From contig JAOPWD010000266.1 in the NCBI GenBank assembly GCA_025965875.1, positions 1 through 32,980 on the forward strand: a DNA stretch of 32,980 bases, read 5' to 3'. Of this stretch, positions 8,230 to 17,997 are shown one piece after another (the first letter of the stretch is position 1; every line of letters starts with the position of its first letter). A program made the position numbers and the translations under genes. Under the pieces are notes generated by a model. The model was not told the origin of the DNA. It was given only the letters and a program-made list of their open reading frames with translations, and searched no databases. The stretch is from Pseudonocardiales bacterium. Its GTDB lineage: Bacteria; Actinomycetota; Actinomycetes; Mycobacteriales; Jatrophihabitantaceae.

Positions 8230-8777
8230 CGAGTCGATCGATGGATTCCGCACAACGAAGCTACGCAGGACGCATTCGAGGTGAGGCAGTCAGGGCCGTT
8301 ACAGCCACGCTGCCGAGCGCTCTCGACCGGTCGCTGGAACGGGTCGCGCGCTTCGCGCCGGCCGCCGTGCGGCTGTCGCTAGGCCTCGTCTTCGTCTGGT
8401 TCGGCGCGCTGAAGGTCGCTGGGGACTCTCCTGTGACGGCACTGGTCAGCGCAACCATCCCGTGGGGTCGGACACCCCTGGTCATTCCGCTGCTAGGCGT
8501 TGTCGAAATCCTGCTCGGACTCGGGCTGCTGATCGGCAAGGCCAAACGACTATTGCTGCTCGCCGTAGCCGTGCACCTCGGCGGAACTCTCCTGACGTTC
8601 GTCATGGCGCCGAACATGACGATGCGGCACGGAAACCCGTTCCTGCTCACTGCGGACGGCGAGTTCGTCCTGAAGAATCTGGTGTTGATCACCGCTGCGA
8701 TCCTGCTGGTATCGCTACCGGCTCGCTCGAACGCCGCGGCAGCTGGGACCGTTGTCGAACCGCCCCAGCTTCCTTGA
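8226..8777 (+). CDS. DoxX-like integral membrane protein
   Basis: The 183-residue protein has a polar N-terminus of about 45 residues and then four membrane helices. The first reads VRLSLGLVFVWFGALKVAG, typical of DoxX/DUF-type membrane proteins linked to thiosulfate:quinone or redox functions. The internal segment MAPNMTMRHGNPFLLTADGEFVLKN before the last helix is also characteristic of this branch. It is divergent from the molybdoenzyme and converges on cysM with 16 bases between stops. A second in-frame ATG at 8241 is a possible alternative start. The exact role is unknown; the sulfur link is suggestive because both neighbours belong to redox or sulfur families. Confidence 0.82.
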   Translation: MTSRSMDSAQRSYAGRIRGEAVRAVTATLPSALDRSLERVARFAPAAVRLSLGLVFVWFGALKVAGDSPVTALVSATIPWGRTPLVIPLLGVVEILLGLGLLIGKAKRLLLLAVAVHLGGTLLTFVMAPNMTMRHGNPFLLTADGEFVLKNLVLITAAILLVSLPARSNAAAAGTVVEPPQLP

Positions 8778-8793
8778 CGGAGGGCGGGAACAC

Positions 8794-10037
<1,244 letters not shown>

Positions 10038-10106
10038 GGAGTAATTGCTCCTGTCAGGGATGAAAGCTAGCTCTGGGCACCAACGCGGATCATTGACGTA
10101 ATCGTC

Positions 10107-10125
10107 CCACCCGAATGACGGGTGG
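10107..10125 (-). promoter_or_regulatory. GC-rich hairpin in the mec-cysO leader
   Basis: On the minus strand CCACCCG pairs perfectly with CGGGTGG over seven base pairs around a 5-base loop. It lies 7 bases after the stop of a possible 23-codon reading frame and about 70 bases before the cysO ATG. No T-run follows, so it is not a standard intrinsic terminator. It may be an attenuator, an RNA processing site or an operator controlling cysO-cysM relative to mec. Confidence 0.45.
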
Positions 10126-10131
10126 CACAGG

Positions 10132-10203
10132 TCACCGACAGTTGTAGCGCGGATCGGCCATCCGGTGGCCCAGCAGAGCCCGCTCGATCGAGGCCTCATG
10201 CAT
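10132..10203 (-). CDS. Possible 23-codon leader peptide between mec and cysO
   Basis: ATG 10203 overlaps the end of mec by eight bases and encodes a 23-residue peptide ending DPRYNCR, with a cysteine codon next to last. It stops seven bases before the hairpin at 10107-10125. Cysteine-containing leader peptides regulate sulfur genes in mycobacteria, so a role in cysteine-responsive control of cysO-cysM is possible. A single Cys codon and no clear ribosome site make this weak. Confidence 0.2.
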   Translation of the reverse strand: MHEASIERALLGHRMADPRYNCR

Positions 10204-10612
10204 AGGACTCGACCACCTCGACGGGCTCCTCTGTGACGACGCCGTCGACGATGCGGAAGGACCGGAATTCGTCGGTGTCGTCAGTGCGGGTCGACACGAG
10301 CACGTAGTGGGCGTTGGGCTCGGAGGCGTAGGCGATGTCGGTACGCGACGGGTAGGCCTCGGTGGCGGTGTGCGAGTGGTAGATGACGACGGGCTCTTCG
10401 TCGTTGGCTGCCATCTCCTTGTACAGCTGCAGCAGGTCAGCGGAGTCGAACTCGTAGAACGTGGGCGACCGAGCGGCATTCAACATGGGGATGAAGCGCG
10501 CCGGGCGGTCGCTGTCCTCGGGCCCCGCGACCACACCGCAGGCCTCGTCCGGGTGATCGTTGCGGGCGTGGGCCAGGATGGCGTCACGCGTCGCCCGGTC
10601 GATGGTCAGCAC
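10196..10612 (-). CDS. mec: Mec, JAMM/M67 metallopeptidase releasing cysteine from CysO
   Basis: Mec is a zinc peptidase of the JAB1/MPN fold that cuts the CysO-cysteine adduct, freeing cysteine and regenerating CysO. In the 138-residue protein the JAMM residues are visible: Glu23 in DEACGVVAG, His79 and His81 in YHSH, Ser89 and Asp92 in PSRTD. Length and order match M. tuberculosis Rv1334. The start is GTG 10612, 16 bases after the DUF2017 stop, without a strong ribosome site. In M. tuberculosis a further peptidase gene (Rv1333) lies between the DUF2017 gene and mec; it is absent here. Confidence 0.95.
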   Translation of the reverse strand: MLTIDRATRDAILAHARNDHPDEACGVVAGPEDSDRPARFIPMLNAARSPTFYEFDSADLLQLYKEMAANDEEPVVIYHSHTATEAYPSRTDIAYASEPNAHYVLVSTRTDDTDEFRSFRIVDGVVTEEPVEVVESYA

Positions 10613-10628
10613 GGGTACAAGTTACCGG

Positions 10629-11105
10629 TCACCGCATCAGCGTGCGGACGATCGAGTCCTGGGCGCCGGTGAGCCAGTAGTAGATCGCCCGCCGCTGCGC
10701 GTCCGGGTCGTCGAGGTCGATCTCGGGCTCGTCGTCCTCGGTGATGTGCAGCTCGGTGCCCAGCGCGAGCCGCAGGTCGTTGATCACCTGGATCCAGCGC
10801 TGCCCGTCCTCGTCGGTGAGTTCGAGCTCGCTCGGCTCGTCGGCCGTTTCTGCCCGGCATTGCCGGGCCCGATCGCAGCGCTCGGTGCGCAGGGATTGGT
10901 CCGTGAGTGCCCTGAATTCGTCCTCGGCCGCTTCGTCGTCGCGGTAGCCGGCCGGAAACAGCCGCATCTGGACGGGATCGTGGGTGACCTCGCCCGCACC
11001 GTCACGCAGGATCTCGACCAGATCGTCGAAGAGGTTGTACAGCAGGACGGACTCGATCCCGTCGAAACGCAGTCGGATCAGCCCACCGCGACGGCGGACC
11101 TTCAC
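10629..11105 (-). CDS. DUF2017 family protein (Rv1332-like)
   Basis: The 158-residue product is an acidic cytoplasmic protein of the actinobacterial DUF2017 family, whose function is not known. It reads [20 protein letters not shown] at the start, has the motif [15 protein letters not shown] in the middle and ends with [19 protein letters not shown] 11105 overlaps the clpS stop as GTGA, the same coupling seen elsewhere in this window. An upstream GTG at 11129 is in frame but less likely. Constant pairing with clpS suggests a link to protein turnover, but nothing in the sequence shows it. Confidence 0.88.
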   Translation of the reverse strand: MKVRRRGGLIRLRFDGIESVLLYNLFDDLVEILRDGAGEVTHDPVQMRLFPAGYRDDEAAEDEFRALTDQSLRTERCDRARQCRAETADEPSELELTDEDGQRWIQVINDLRLALGTELHITEDDEPEIDLDDPDAQRRAIYYWLTGAQDSIVRTLMR

Positions 11106-11404
11106 GAATCGTGCTGCAGGGTGGCCCACAGCCCGTAGCCGTGCAGGGTGGCGACGTCGAGTTCCATCCGTTCGCGGGTGCCGGACGAGACGACGGCCTT
11201 GCCGCGGCGGTGCACGTCGAGCATCAATTTCTCGGCTTTGGCCTTCGGGTAGCCGAACACTGTCATGAACACGTGGGTCACATAGCTCATCAGGTTGATC
11301 GGGTCATTCCAGACGATCGTGATCCACGGCAGGTCGGGGTCGGACTTTGTCTGTTCGTCGCTCTGCTGCGCCGCCTCGCGCTGTGGCGTGAGTGTCCCAG
11401 CCAT
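11102..11404 (-). CDS. clpS: ATP-dependent Clp protease adaptor ClpS
   Basis: ClpS delivers N-degron substrates to ClpC/ClpA-ClpP. The 100-residue protein has a disordered N-terminal extension of about 25 residues followed by the core fold. [15 protein letters not shown] contains the Asn-Asp pair that binds the substrate's N-terminal residue. VHRRGKAVV and the C-terminal HGYGLWATL are also conserved. It starts at ATG 11404, heads the clpS-DUF2017-mec-cysO-cysM operon, and is divergent from the small membrane-protein gene at 11573. The 168 bases between should hold both promoters, but I cannot identify convincing boxes there. Confidence 0.95.
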   Translation of the reverse strand: MAGTLTPQREAAQQSDEQTKSDPDLPWITIVWNDPINLMSYVTHVFMTVFGYPKAKAEKLMLDVHRRGKAVVSSGTRERMELDVATLHGYGLWATLQHDS

Positions 11405-11572
11405 GTCTCTATGGTGGCACGGCCCCGCAGTTGAGAGTCAGCGACTGATCATCGGGTCCGCCCACAGCCGACAATCGCTGCGGGTGCGCAGCCCATGTCC
11501 AACGTGCGCCGTCGCCGCCGCGATCGCGCCACCTGCCCGCGCTGAGCGCACCGACCAGCTAGGTTTCCCGGC

Positions 11573-12040
11573 ATGACGACGTCGCGCTCGATGGGTACGC
11601 GCGGTATCGCGCTCGTCCTGATCGGCGCGCTGGCCCTGCTGATCAGCTTCACCGTCCTCGAGTGGTATCCGGGTTCGAGCCAACCCAGCGCCGTCGCCCA
11701 TATCCGGTTCGCCGACCTGCACCAGGCGTCGAACTTTGACCTCGCCCCGGTGCTGTCCGGCGCCTACTTCGGGTGGTTGGCCTGGGTGCTCCTGCTCCTC
11801 GTCATCGCCGTGGGGTTCGCCGCGAACGTGCCGACGCAGGCGTCCGGTGTGCTGCGCATCCTCGGCGCCGCCATCGGGCTGGGCGGCGTGGTAGCCACGT
11901 ACTACGCCCTGGCCGGTCTCTCCAGACGCAACGAGGGCGACTACCCGCTGCACAACGCCTCTGCTGGAATCTGGTTGGCGTTGGCGGGATTTCTGATTGC
12001 CGGCCTCGGCGCCGCACTCGGGCCGATGCGTGCGCGGTGA
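11573..12040 (+). CDS. Four-helix membrane protein, paralogue of the protein at 13959-14717
   Basis: The 155-residue protein has four membrane helices, around residues 10-28, 65-85, 91-113 and 130-150. It has no recognised family. It matches the C-terminal part of the protein at 13959-14717 over nearly its whole length: LLISFTVLEWYP against [20 protein letters not shown] against FSDIHKA, YFGWLAWVLL against [10 protein letters not shown], and WLALAGFLIAGLGAALGP against [18 protein letters not shown]. It lacks the partner's Pro/Gly/Tyr/Gln-rich tail. It lies 29 bases upstream of pncB on the same strand, so co-transcription is likely. No strong ribosome site is seen. Confidence 0.8.
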   Translation: MTTSRSMGTRGIALVLIGALALLISFTVLEWYPGSSQPSAVAHIRFADLHQASNFDLAPVLSGAYFGWLAWVLLLLVIAVGFAANVPTQASGVLRILGAAIGLGGVVATYYALAGLSRRNEGDYPLHNASAGIWLALAGFLIAGLGAALGPMRAR

Positions 12041-12069
12041 CGCCCATCGCTGTCTGACACGATCGGCCC

Positions 12070-13341
12070 ATGACCACGGCACTGCTGACGGACCGTTACG
12101 AGCTGACCATGCTGGGCTCGGCGCTGCGCGACGGCACGGCCGAGCGGCACTGCGTGTTCGAGGTGTTCGCCCGACGGCTGCCCGACGGGCGCCGCTACGG
12201 CGTGGTCGCGGGCACCGCCCGGTTGCTGGACGCGATCGCCGACTTCACCTTTGACGCCCAGACAGTCGAATGGTTGCGCGACACCGGCGTCGTGGATGCG
12301 CCGACCGCGGAATACCTCAGCAACTACCGGTTCAAGGGCGACGTCGAGGGATACCCCGAGGGTGAGCTGTTCTTCCCGCAATCCCCGATCCTGACGGTGA
12401 CGGGGACGTTCGCCGAAGCCGTCGTCCTGGAGACCCTCGCCCTGTCGGTCCTGAACCACGACAGTGCGGTGGCGGCTGCGGCCGCCCGGATGGTGACCGC
12501 GGCCGCGGGCCGGCCGATCATCGAGATGGGTTCGCGGCGCACGCACGAGCAGGCGGCCATCGCCTCGTCGCGGGCTGCCTACCTGGCCGGATTCGCCTCG
12601 ACGTCGAACCTGGCTGCCGGCGAGCGTTACGGCGTGCCGACGGCTGGGACCGCGGCGCACTCGTTCACGCTGCTGCACGACGGCGAGCGCGCCGCGTTCC
12701 AGGCACAGGTGGCCGCGCTCGGGCCGTCGACCACGCTGCTCGTCGACACCTACGACATCACCCGGGGCATCGAACTGGCCGTCGAGGTGGCCGGCCCTGA
12801 GCTAGGCGCCGTGCGCATCGACTCCGGTGACCTCGGGGTGATGGCCCATCAGGCCCGGGCCCAGCTCGACCGCCTCGGGGCGACCGGCACCCGGATTGTG
12901 CTCAGCGGCGACCTGGACGAGTACTCGATCGCCGCGCTCGCCGCCACCCCGGTCGACGCCTACGGCGCGGGCACGTCGGTGGTGACCGGGTCGGGCGCCC
13001 CGACCGCCGGCCTGGTCTACAAGCTCGTCGAGGTCGACGGTCGGCCGGTGGCCAAGCGCTCTGAGCACAAGGCGAGCAACGGCGGGCGCAAGACAGCGGT
13101 ACGGGCGCACAAGCCGACCGGGACGGCGGTGGAGGAGATCGTCTACTCCGGGACAGTGCCGGAACTCGGCCCGGGCGAGCGGCCGCTGCAGCGCCCGCTC
13201 ATCCGCGGCGGTACGCCGGTCGACAACCTGCCCACGTTGGACGATTCGCGGGCCCACCTGCGCGCCGCGACGATCAGCCTCCCGTGGGACGGCCTCAAGC
13301 TCTCCCGCGGCGAGCCGACGATTCCCACCCGCTTCGCCTGA
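12070..13341 (+). CDS. pncB: Nicotinate phosphoribosyltransferase
   Basis: PncB joins nicotinate to PRPP, giving nicotinate mononucleotide in the Preiss-Handler salvage pathway to NAD. The 423-residue protein shows LLTDRYELTM at the N-terminus, EMGSRRTHEQAA and the GTAAHSF motif with the phosphorylatable His197. VRIDSGDL and YGAGTSVVTG, the PRPP/phosphate region, follow. Length is near the usual range for the actinobacterial short form. It sits next to pncA, which produces its substrate, with 23 bases between them. M. tuberculosis also has pncB1 (Rv1330c) beside clpS, but there pncA is elsewhere. Confidence 0.95.
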   Translation: MTTALLTDRYELTMLGSALRDGTAERHCVFEVFARRLPDGRRYGVVAGTARLLDAIADFTFDAQTVEWLRDTGVVDAPTAEYLSNYRFKGDVEGYPEGELFFPQSPILTVTGTFAEAVVLETLALSVLNHDSAVAAAAARMVTAAAGRPIIEMGSRRTHEQAAIASSRAAYLAGFASTSNLAAGERYGVPTAGTAAHSFTLLHDGERAAFQAQVAALGPSTTLLVDTYDITRGIELAVEVAGPELGAVRIDSGDLGVMAHQARAQLDRLGATGTRIVLSGDLDEYSIAALAATPVDAYGAGTSVVTGSGAPTAGLVYKLVEVDGRPVAKRSEHKASNGGRKTAVRAHKPTGTAVEEIVYSGTVPELGPGERPLQRPLIRGGTPVDNLPTLDDSRAHLRAATISLPWDGLKLSRGEPTIPTRFA

Positions 13342-13364
13342 TCCCCGCTGGTTACCGTAGCGGG

Positions 13365-13931
13365 ATGGGCATTGCAGTCATCGTCGTGGACGTGCAGAAC
13401 GACTTCTGCGAGGGCGGCTCGCTGGCGGTCGCCGGCGGGACGGACGTCGCGCGGGCGGTCAGCGCCCGACTCGCCGAGGGCGGCTACGACCATGCCGTCG
13501 CCACGCGTGACCACCACATCGACCCGGGTGCGCATTTCTCGCCCACCCCGGACTACCGGGACACCTGGCCGGCGCATTGCGTCGTGGGCACCGGCGGTGT
13601 CGAGCTGCATCCCGACCTGGACAGGCAGCACATCGAGGCGGTGTTCGACAAGGGCGAGTACGCCGCCGCGTACTCCGGCTTCGAGGCCGCTGCCGACGGC
13701 GTGCCGCTGGCCGACTGGCTGCGCGAGCACCACGTCGACTCGGTCGAGGTCGTCGGCATCGCCACGGACCACTGCGTACGCGCGACCGCGCTCGACGCCG
13801 TCCGGCTGGGCTTCCCGACGACCGTGCGGCTGGATCTCACGGCCGGCGTCGCGGGGGCCACGGTGGAGAGCGCGATGGGCGAGATGCAGGACTCCGGCGT
13901 GACGCTGGTCGGGCAGCCGGTCGTCGGATAG
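13365..13931 (+). CDS. pncA: Nicotinamidase (pyrazinamidase-type)
   Basis: PncA deamidates nicotinamide to nicotinate, the substrate of the adjacent pncB product. The 188-residue protein starts MGIAVIVVDVQNDF at ATG 13365; the frame is open upstream inside pncB, but the family starts here. The catalytic triad is Asp9, Lys96 (VFDKGEYAAAYSGF) and Cys137 (GIATDHCVRATA). The metal site is Asp49, His51, His57 and His71, the same numbering as in M. tuberculosis PncA. By that resemblance it would be expected to act on pyrazinamide as well. Position straight after pncB makes a two-gene salvage unit. Confidence 0.95.
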   Translation: MGIAVIVVDVQNDFCEGGSLAVAGGTDVARAVSARLAEGGYDHAVATRDHHIDPGAHFSPTPDYRDTWPAHCVVGTGGVELHPDLDRQHIEAVFDKGEYAAAYSGFEAAADGVPLADWLREHHVDSVEVVGIATDHCVRATALDAVRLGFPTTVRLDLTAGVAGATVESAMGEMQDSGVTLVGQPVVG

Positions 13932-13958
13932 CTCATCGCCATGGGCTAGGTTCGCGCC

Positions 13959-14717
13959 ATGAGCGCACCCCCGCCACCGGGCCCCGGACCAGACCCTCGC
14001 GACGGGCAGCAACCGCCCTACGGCCAGCAGCCCGGGTACGGGCAGCCGCCGCCGCCCGGTTACGGCGACCAGCCTGGCTACGGTCAGCAGCCACCGCCCG
14101 CTTACGGCCAACAACCCGGGTACGGGCAACCGCCGCCGCCCGGCTACGGGCAACAGCCTGGGTACGGCCAGCCGGCCGCGATGGGCCCGGAGACCACGCG
14201 GATGGCGCGGCTCGATCCCGGCCCGAGCGAGCGCTTTGGTGTCGTCAGCGCGGTACTCACTGGGCTGGGCGCGCTGCTCGTGATCGTTGCCTTCACGGCC
14301 CTCAACTGGTTCCCGAAGAATGTGGTCGCCGGGACGTCATCCAAGTTCAGCGACATTCATAAGGCGCTCGGCCTGATAGGCGGCTTGGCTGAGGGCCCGG
14401 CGAAGCTCTACTTCAGTTGGCTGGGCTGGGCGTTACTCGCCGCGGCCGCCGTCACCGCGTTGCTCGCCGCGCTGCCCGCCGTGGGGGCGCCGTTCCGGGT
14501 TATCGGCGTGCTGGTTGCGGTGGCCGGGATCGCGATGACCTTCGTAGCGATCCACTTGCTGAAGAGCAGTGATCAGATCCCCAGCTCCTATAACAGTTAT
14601 TCGGGTTGGCTCAAGCACGCGCGCATCGGGTTCTACGTCGCGCTCGCCGGGTTCGCGTTGATGGCGGTCGGCGCCGCTACCGGGCCTTCGCGGAGCCGTC
14701 GCGAAGCAACGCGATGA
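13959..14717 (+). CDS. Pro/Gly/Tyr/Gln-rich four-helix membrane protein
   Basis: The 252-residue protein has two parts. Residues 1-74 are a disordered tail built of repeats such as [14 protein letters not shown], of the kind often found on actinobacterial membrane proteins. Residues 92-245 form a four-helix domain paralogous to the protein at 11573-12040. The loop between helices one and two holds [15 protein letters not shown]. The gene follows pncA by 27 bases on the same strand, so the two paralogues bracket the NAD salvage pair. Function is unknown. The tail may mediate protein-protein contacts or phase separation at the membrane, which is inference from composition only. Confidence 0.82.
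   Translation: MSAPPPPGPGPDPRDGQQPPYGQQPGYGQPPPPGYGDQPGYGQQPPPAYGQQPGYGQPPPPGYGQQPGYGQPAAMGPETTRMARLDPGPSERFGVVSAVLTGLGALLVIVAFTALNWFPKNVVAGTSSKFSDIHKALGLIGGLAEGPAKLYFSWLGWALLAAAAVTALLAALPAVGAPFRVIGVLVAVAGIAMTFVAIHLLKSSDQIPSSYNSYSGWLKHARIGFYVALAGFALMAVGAATGPSRSRREATR
14007..14175 (+). repeat. Imperfect coding repeats for a [13 protein letters not shown] tail
   Basis: About eight imperfect units of roughly 18-24 bases encode alternating GYGQQPP and GQPPPPGYG motifs in the membrane protein at 13959-14717. Units differ mainly at third codon positions (tac ggc, tac ggg), which argues for selection on the amino-acid pattern rather than fresh DNA expansion. Confidence 0.8.
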
Positions 14718-14774
14718 GATCCCTCGGGCTCTCGCGAGTTGGGGGAGATCGATGGACACCCCTCGGCGGATAAT

Positions 14775-15947
14775 TTAGTTGAGTTCGTTGATCTCGTCGC
14801 GCGGGATGCCGAGGACGAACAGCACGGTGTCGAGGAACGGCAGATTGAGCGACGTGTCGGCCGCCGCACGCAGCGCTGACTTGGCGTTGAACGCGATGCC
14901 CAGCCCGGCCGCTTCGATCATCTCGATGTCGTTCGCACCGTCGCCGACGGCCACCGTCTGCGACAGCGGCACGTCGAACTGATGCGCGAAGCGGACGAGG
15001 GCCGCAGCCTTGCCGGGCCCGTCGATGATCGGATCGAGCACCTTCCCGGTGACCACGCCGTCGACTATCTCGAGTTCGTTGGCGGCCGCGAAGTCCAGGT
15101 TCAACTCGGCGACGAACCGGTCGGTGCACACCGAGAACCCGCCGCTCACGACACCGACCTGATAGCCGAGGTGTCGCAGGGTGCGCACGAACGTGGCCGC
15201 GCCGGGGGTGAGCCGCAGCCCGTCGCGCACTGACTCGACGTCGGTCAGCGTGAGCCCGGCCAGCAGCGCGACCCGCTGGCGCAGCGACTCCTGGAAGTCC
15301 AGCTCGCCGGCCATCGCCTGCTCGGTGATCGCCATGACCTTCGTGCCCACGCCGGCCCGCTCGGCCAGCACGTCGATCGCCTCGTCCCGGATAAGGGTCG
15401 AGTCGACATCGAGGACGACGAGCCGCTTGGCCCGCCGCCGCAGGCCGGCCTGCTCGACCGCTATGTCGACGCCGATGTCCTCGGCCGCCTGCACCAGAAC
15501 GGCCCGCAGTTCGGCCGGGTCCTTCGCCCGGACGATCATCTCGACGCTGCTCACCGGCTCGTTCGCCAGCTGAGCCACCGACTCGATGTTCGCGCCGACA
15601 TCGGCGATGCGCTGGGCAACGTGGCTGAGCGCACCAGCCCGCAGCGGACGCCCGAGCACGATGACGTGGCTGCGAACACCCTGCGCCGCCCGTCGTCGGG
15701 CCACGTCGGCGATCGCGACATCGGCCTCCATGCCGAGCGCATGCGCCGACCGGGTCACCGAGCTGCGCAGCGCCGCCGGGTCACCTCGAAGGTCGAACAG
15801 GACGGCCAGGATGAGCCGGTCGCGGATAACGACCTGTTCCACGTCGCGGATGTCGACGTCATGGGCGGACAGGGCGGCGAAGAAGGCCGCGGTGACCCCG
15901 GGACGGTCGCGTCCGGTGATGGTGGCCAGCACGGACGTCGGCTGCAT
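14775..15947 (-). CDS. serB: Phosphoserine phosphatase, SerB2-type with two ACT domains
   Basis: SerB removes phosphate from L-phosphoserine, the last step of serine synthesis. The 390-residue protein has two N-terminal ACT-like domains (about 1-80 and 92-165) that usually sense amino acids, then a HAD phosphatase domain. The nucleophile motif is DVDSTL with Asp180 and Asp182. VGVVSGGFS provides the conserved Ser, and VAVGDGANDIEM the final acidic motif. It starts at ATG 15947 and follows ctaD on the same strand, as serB2 follows ctaD in M. tuberculosis. Because CysM uses O-phosphoserine, SerB competes with the cysteine pathway encoded at 8.8-10.6 kb for the same metabolite. Confidence 0.95.
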   Translation of the reverse strand: MQPTSVLATITGRDRPGVTAAFFAALSAHDVDIRDVEQVVIRDRLILAVLFDLRGDPAALRSSVTRSAHALGMEADVAIADVARRRAAQGVRSHVIVLGRPLRAGALSHVAQRIADVGANIESVAQLANEPVSSVEMIVRAKDPAELRAVLVQAAEDIGVDIAVEQAGLRRRAKRLVVLDVDSTLIRDEAIDVLAERAGVGTKVMAITEQAMAGELDFQESLRQRVALLAGLTLTDVESVRDGLRLTPGAATFVRTLRHLGYQVGVVSGGFSVCTDRFVAELNLDFAAANELEIVDGVVTGKVLDPIIDGPGKAAALVRFAHQFDVPLSQTVAVGDGANDIEMIEAAGLGIAFNAKSALRAAADTSLNLPFLDTVLFVLGIPRDEINELN

Positions 15948-15995
15948 GTACTTGAATCCCCCGAACGACCTCAGACCGGCAGTGCCGGGCCGAGA

Positions 15996-17798
15996 TCAGC
16001 TACCTGGGTCGGGGTCCCGATGCCCCTCGCGGGGGCCGTCAGAACCGACAGTGGCGTTGGCCAGGGCGGGCGCGTGCCCGTGCTTCTTGCCGGCGTGGGC
16101 CTCCAGCTCGAGTCGCTCCAGCAGATGCGGGTAGTGGTACTCGAACGCGGGGCGCTCGGAACGGATCCGCGGGATCGAGGTGAAGTTGTGCCGCGGCGGC
16201 GGCGAGGACGTCGCCCACTCCAGGGAGTTGCCGTGGCCCCACGGATCGTCCGAGGTCACGATCTCGCCGAAGCGATAGGACTTATACATGTTGTAGGCGA
16301 AGGGAATCATCGATGCGCCGAGCACGAATGAGCCGATCGTCGACACCGTGTTCAGCGTCGTGAAGCCATCGGTGGGCAGGTAGTCGGGGTAGCGCCGGGG
16401 CATGCCCTCGGCGCCGAGCCAGTGCTGCACCAGGAACGTCAGATGGAAGCCGAAGAACGTCAGCCAGAAGTGCAGCTTGCCCAAGCGTTCGTCGAGGTAG
16501 CGGCCGGTGTACTTCGGGAACCAGAAGTAGATGCCCGCCATGACCGCGAACACGATGGTGCCGAAGAGCACGTAGTGGAAGTGGGCCACCACGAAGTAGG
16601 TGTCGGACACGTGGAAGTCGACCGGTGGGCTGGCCAGCAGCACGCCGGTGAGGCCGCCGAACAGGAAGGTGACCAGGAAGCCCACCGAGAACAACATCGG
16701 CGTCTCGAAGGTGACCGAGCCGCCCCACATCGAACCGATCCAGTTGAAGAACTTGATGCCGGTGGGGACGGCAATGAGGAACGTCATCACACTGAAGAAC
16801 GGAAGTAGAACGGCTCCGGTGGTGAACATGTGGTGCGCCCACACGGTCAGCGACAGCGCCGCGATGGACATCGTCGCCAGGATCATGCCCTTGTAGCCGA
16901 ACAGGGGCTTACGGCTGAAGACCGGGATGATCTCGGTGACGATGCCGAAGAACGGCAGCGCGATGATGTAGACCTCGGGGTGGCCGAAGAACCAGAACAG
17001 GTGCTGCCACAGGATGGCGCCGCCGTTCTGCGGGTCGAACACCTGCGCACCCATGTGCCGGTCGACCCACAGCACCAGCAGCGCCGAGGTCAGGATCGGG
17101 AACGCCAGCAGGATCAGCAGGCTCGTCACCATGATGTTCCAGGTGAAGATCGGCAGCCGGAACATCGTCATGCCGGGCGCGCGAAGCGTGATCACCGTAG
17201 TGACCATGTTGACCGCGCCGAGGATGGTGCCCAGGCCGGCCAGAGCCAGACCCAGCAGCCACAGGTCGGTGCCGGCGCCGGGTGAGTTCAGTTCGTTGTT
17301 CAACGGCGCATACAACGTCCAGCCGGCATCAGCCGCGCCGCCGGGCGTCAGGAAACCGGACGACGCGGTGATTCCGCCGAACAGGAACAGCCAATAGGAA
17401 AAGGCGTTCAGGCGCGGGAACGCGACGTCGGGCGAGCCGATCTGCAAGGGCAGCACCAGGTTGGCGAACGCGAACACGATCGGGGTCGCGAACAGCAGCA
17501 GCATGATCGTGCCGTGCATCGTGAACAGCTGGTTGAACTGCTCCGGGCTGAGGTACTGCATGCCGGGACGGGCCAGCTCGATGCGCATCATCAGCGCCAT
17601 GACGCCGCCGATACCGAAGAAGATCAGCGAGGTGACCAGGTACATCCGGCCGATCAGCTTGTGGTCGGTCGTGCGCAGGATCTGACCGAGCATCGAGCCC
17701 TTGCTGGCCTCGTGCGGTGGGAACGGCCGCGCGATGATCGGGCGAGGGACGAGCGGCTCCGGCGCGTCCGGCGCGGTCGGCTCGACGGTCCTGGTCAA
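15996..17798 (-). CDS. ctaD: Cytochrome c oxidase subunit I (aa3-type)
   Basis: Subunit I carries heme a, heme a3 and CuB and pumps protons in the cytochrome bcc-aa3 supercomplex. The 600-residue protein has twelve hydrophobic segments. Heme a is held by His95 (TMHGTIM) and the second His of HFHYVLFG, whose first His binds heme a3. CuB ligands are the His of [13 protein letters not shown], with its cross-linked Tyr, and the HH pair in [10 protein letters not shown] His/Pro-rich C-terminal tail is typical of actinobacteria. The start is an unusual TTG at 17798, supported by GGGAGG four bases upstream. Other oxidase subunits are not in the window. Confidence 0.97.
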   Translation of the reverse strand: MTRTVEPTAPDAPEPLVPRPIIARPFPPHEASKGSMLGQILRTTDHKLIGRMYLVTSLIFFGIGGVMALMMRIELARPGMQYLSPEQFNQLFTMHGTIMLLLFATPIVFAFANLVLPLQIGSPDVAFPRLNAFSYWLFLFGGITASSGFLTPGGAADAGWTLYAPLNNELNSPGAGTDLWLLGLALAGLGTILGAVNMVTTVITLRAPGMTMFRLPIFTWNIMVTSLLILLAFPILTSALLVLWVDRHMGAQVFDPQNGGAILWQHLFWFFGHPEVYIIALPFFGIVTEIIPVFSRKPLFGYKGMILATMSIAALSLTVWAHHMFTTGAVLLPFFSVMTFLIAVPTGIKFFNWIGSMWGGSVTFETPMLFSVGFLVTFLFGGLTGVLLASPPVDFHVSDTYFVVAHFHYVLFGTIVFAVMAGIYFWFPKYTGRYLDERLGKLHFWLTFFGFHLTFLVQHWLGAEGMPRRYPDYLPTDGFTTLNTVSTIGSFVLGASMIPFAYNMYKSYRFGEIVTSDDPWGHGNSLEWATSSPPPRHNFTSIPRIRSERPAFEYHYPHLLERLELEAHAGKKHGHAPALANATVGSDGPREGHRDPDPGS

Positions 17799-17997
17799 GG
17801 TGCCTCCCGCTCGGACTCGGCCTGCTCGGTGCGTACGGCGCGGCGCAAAATGCCGACCCTCGCAGGATAGTCAGTCCCGGTCCCGGCTGCCGCACCGGGC
17901 GGGGTGTCGCCAACCAACCCCGGACGGCCACCGGATGTTGGCACTTCGGTCACGTTGATCACGGTGTCCCGTCGTCTGGCGCGTTGATCGTCAGGGC

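Noticed and set aside
17953-17989. Direct repeat CGTTGATC twice, 29 bases apart, before the mannosyltransferase
   Set aside because: An 8-base repeat in this context could be chance, and no symmetric or promoter-related arrangement supports it.
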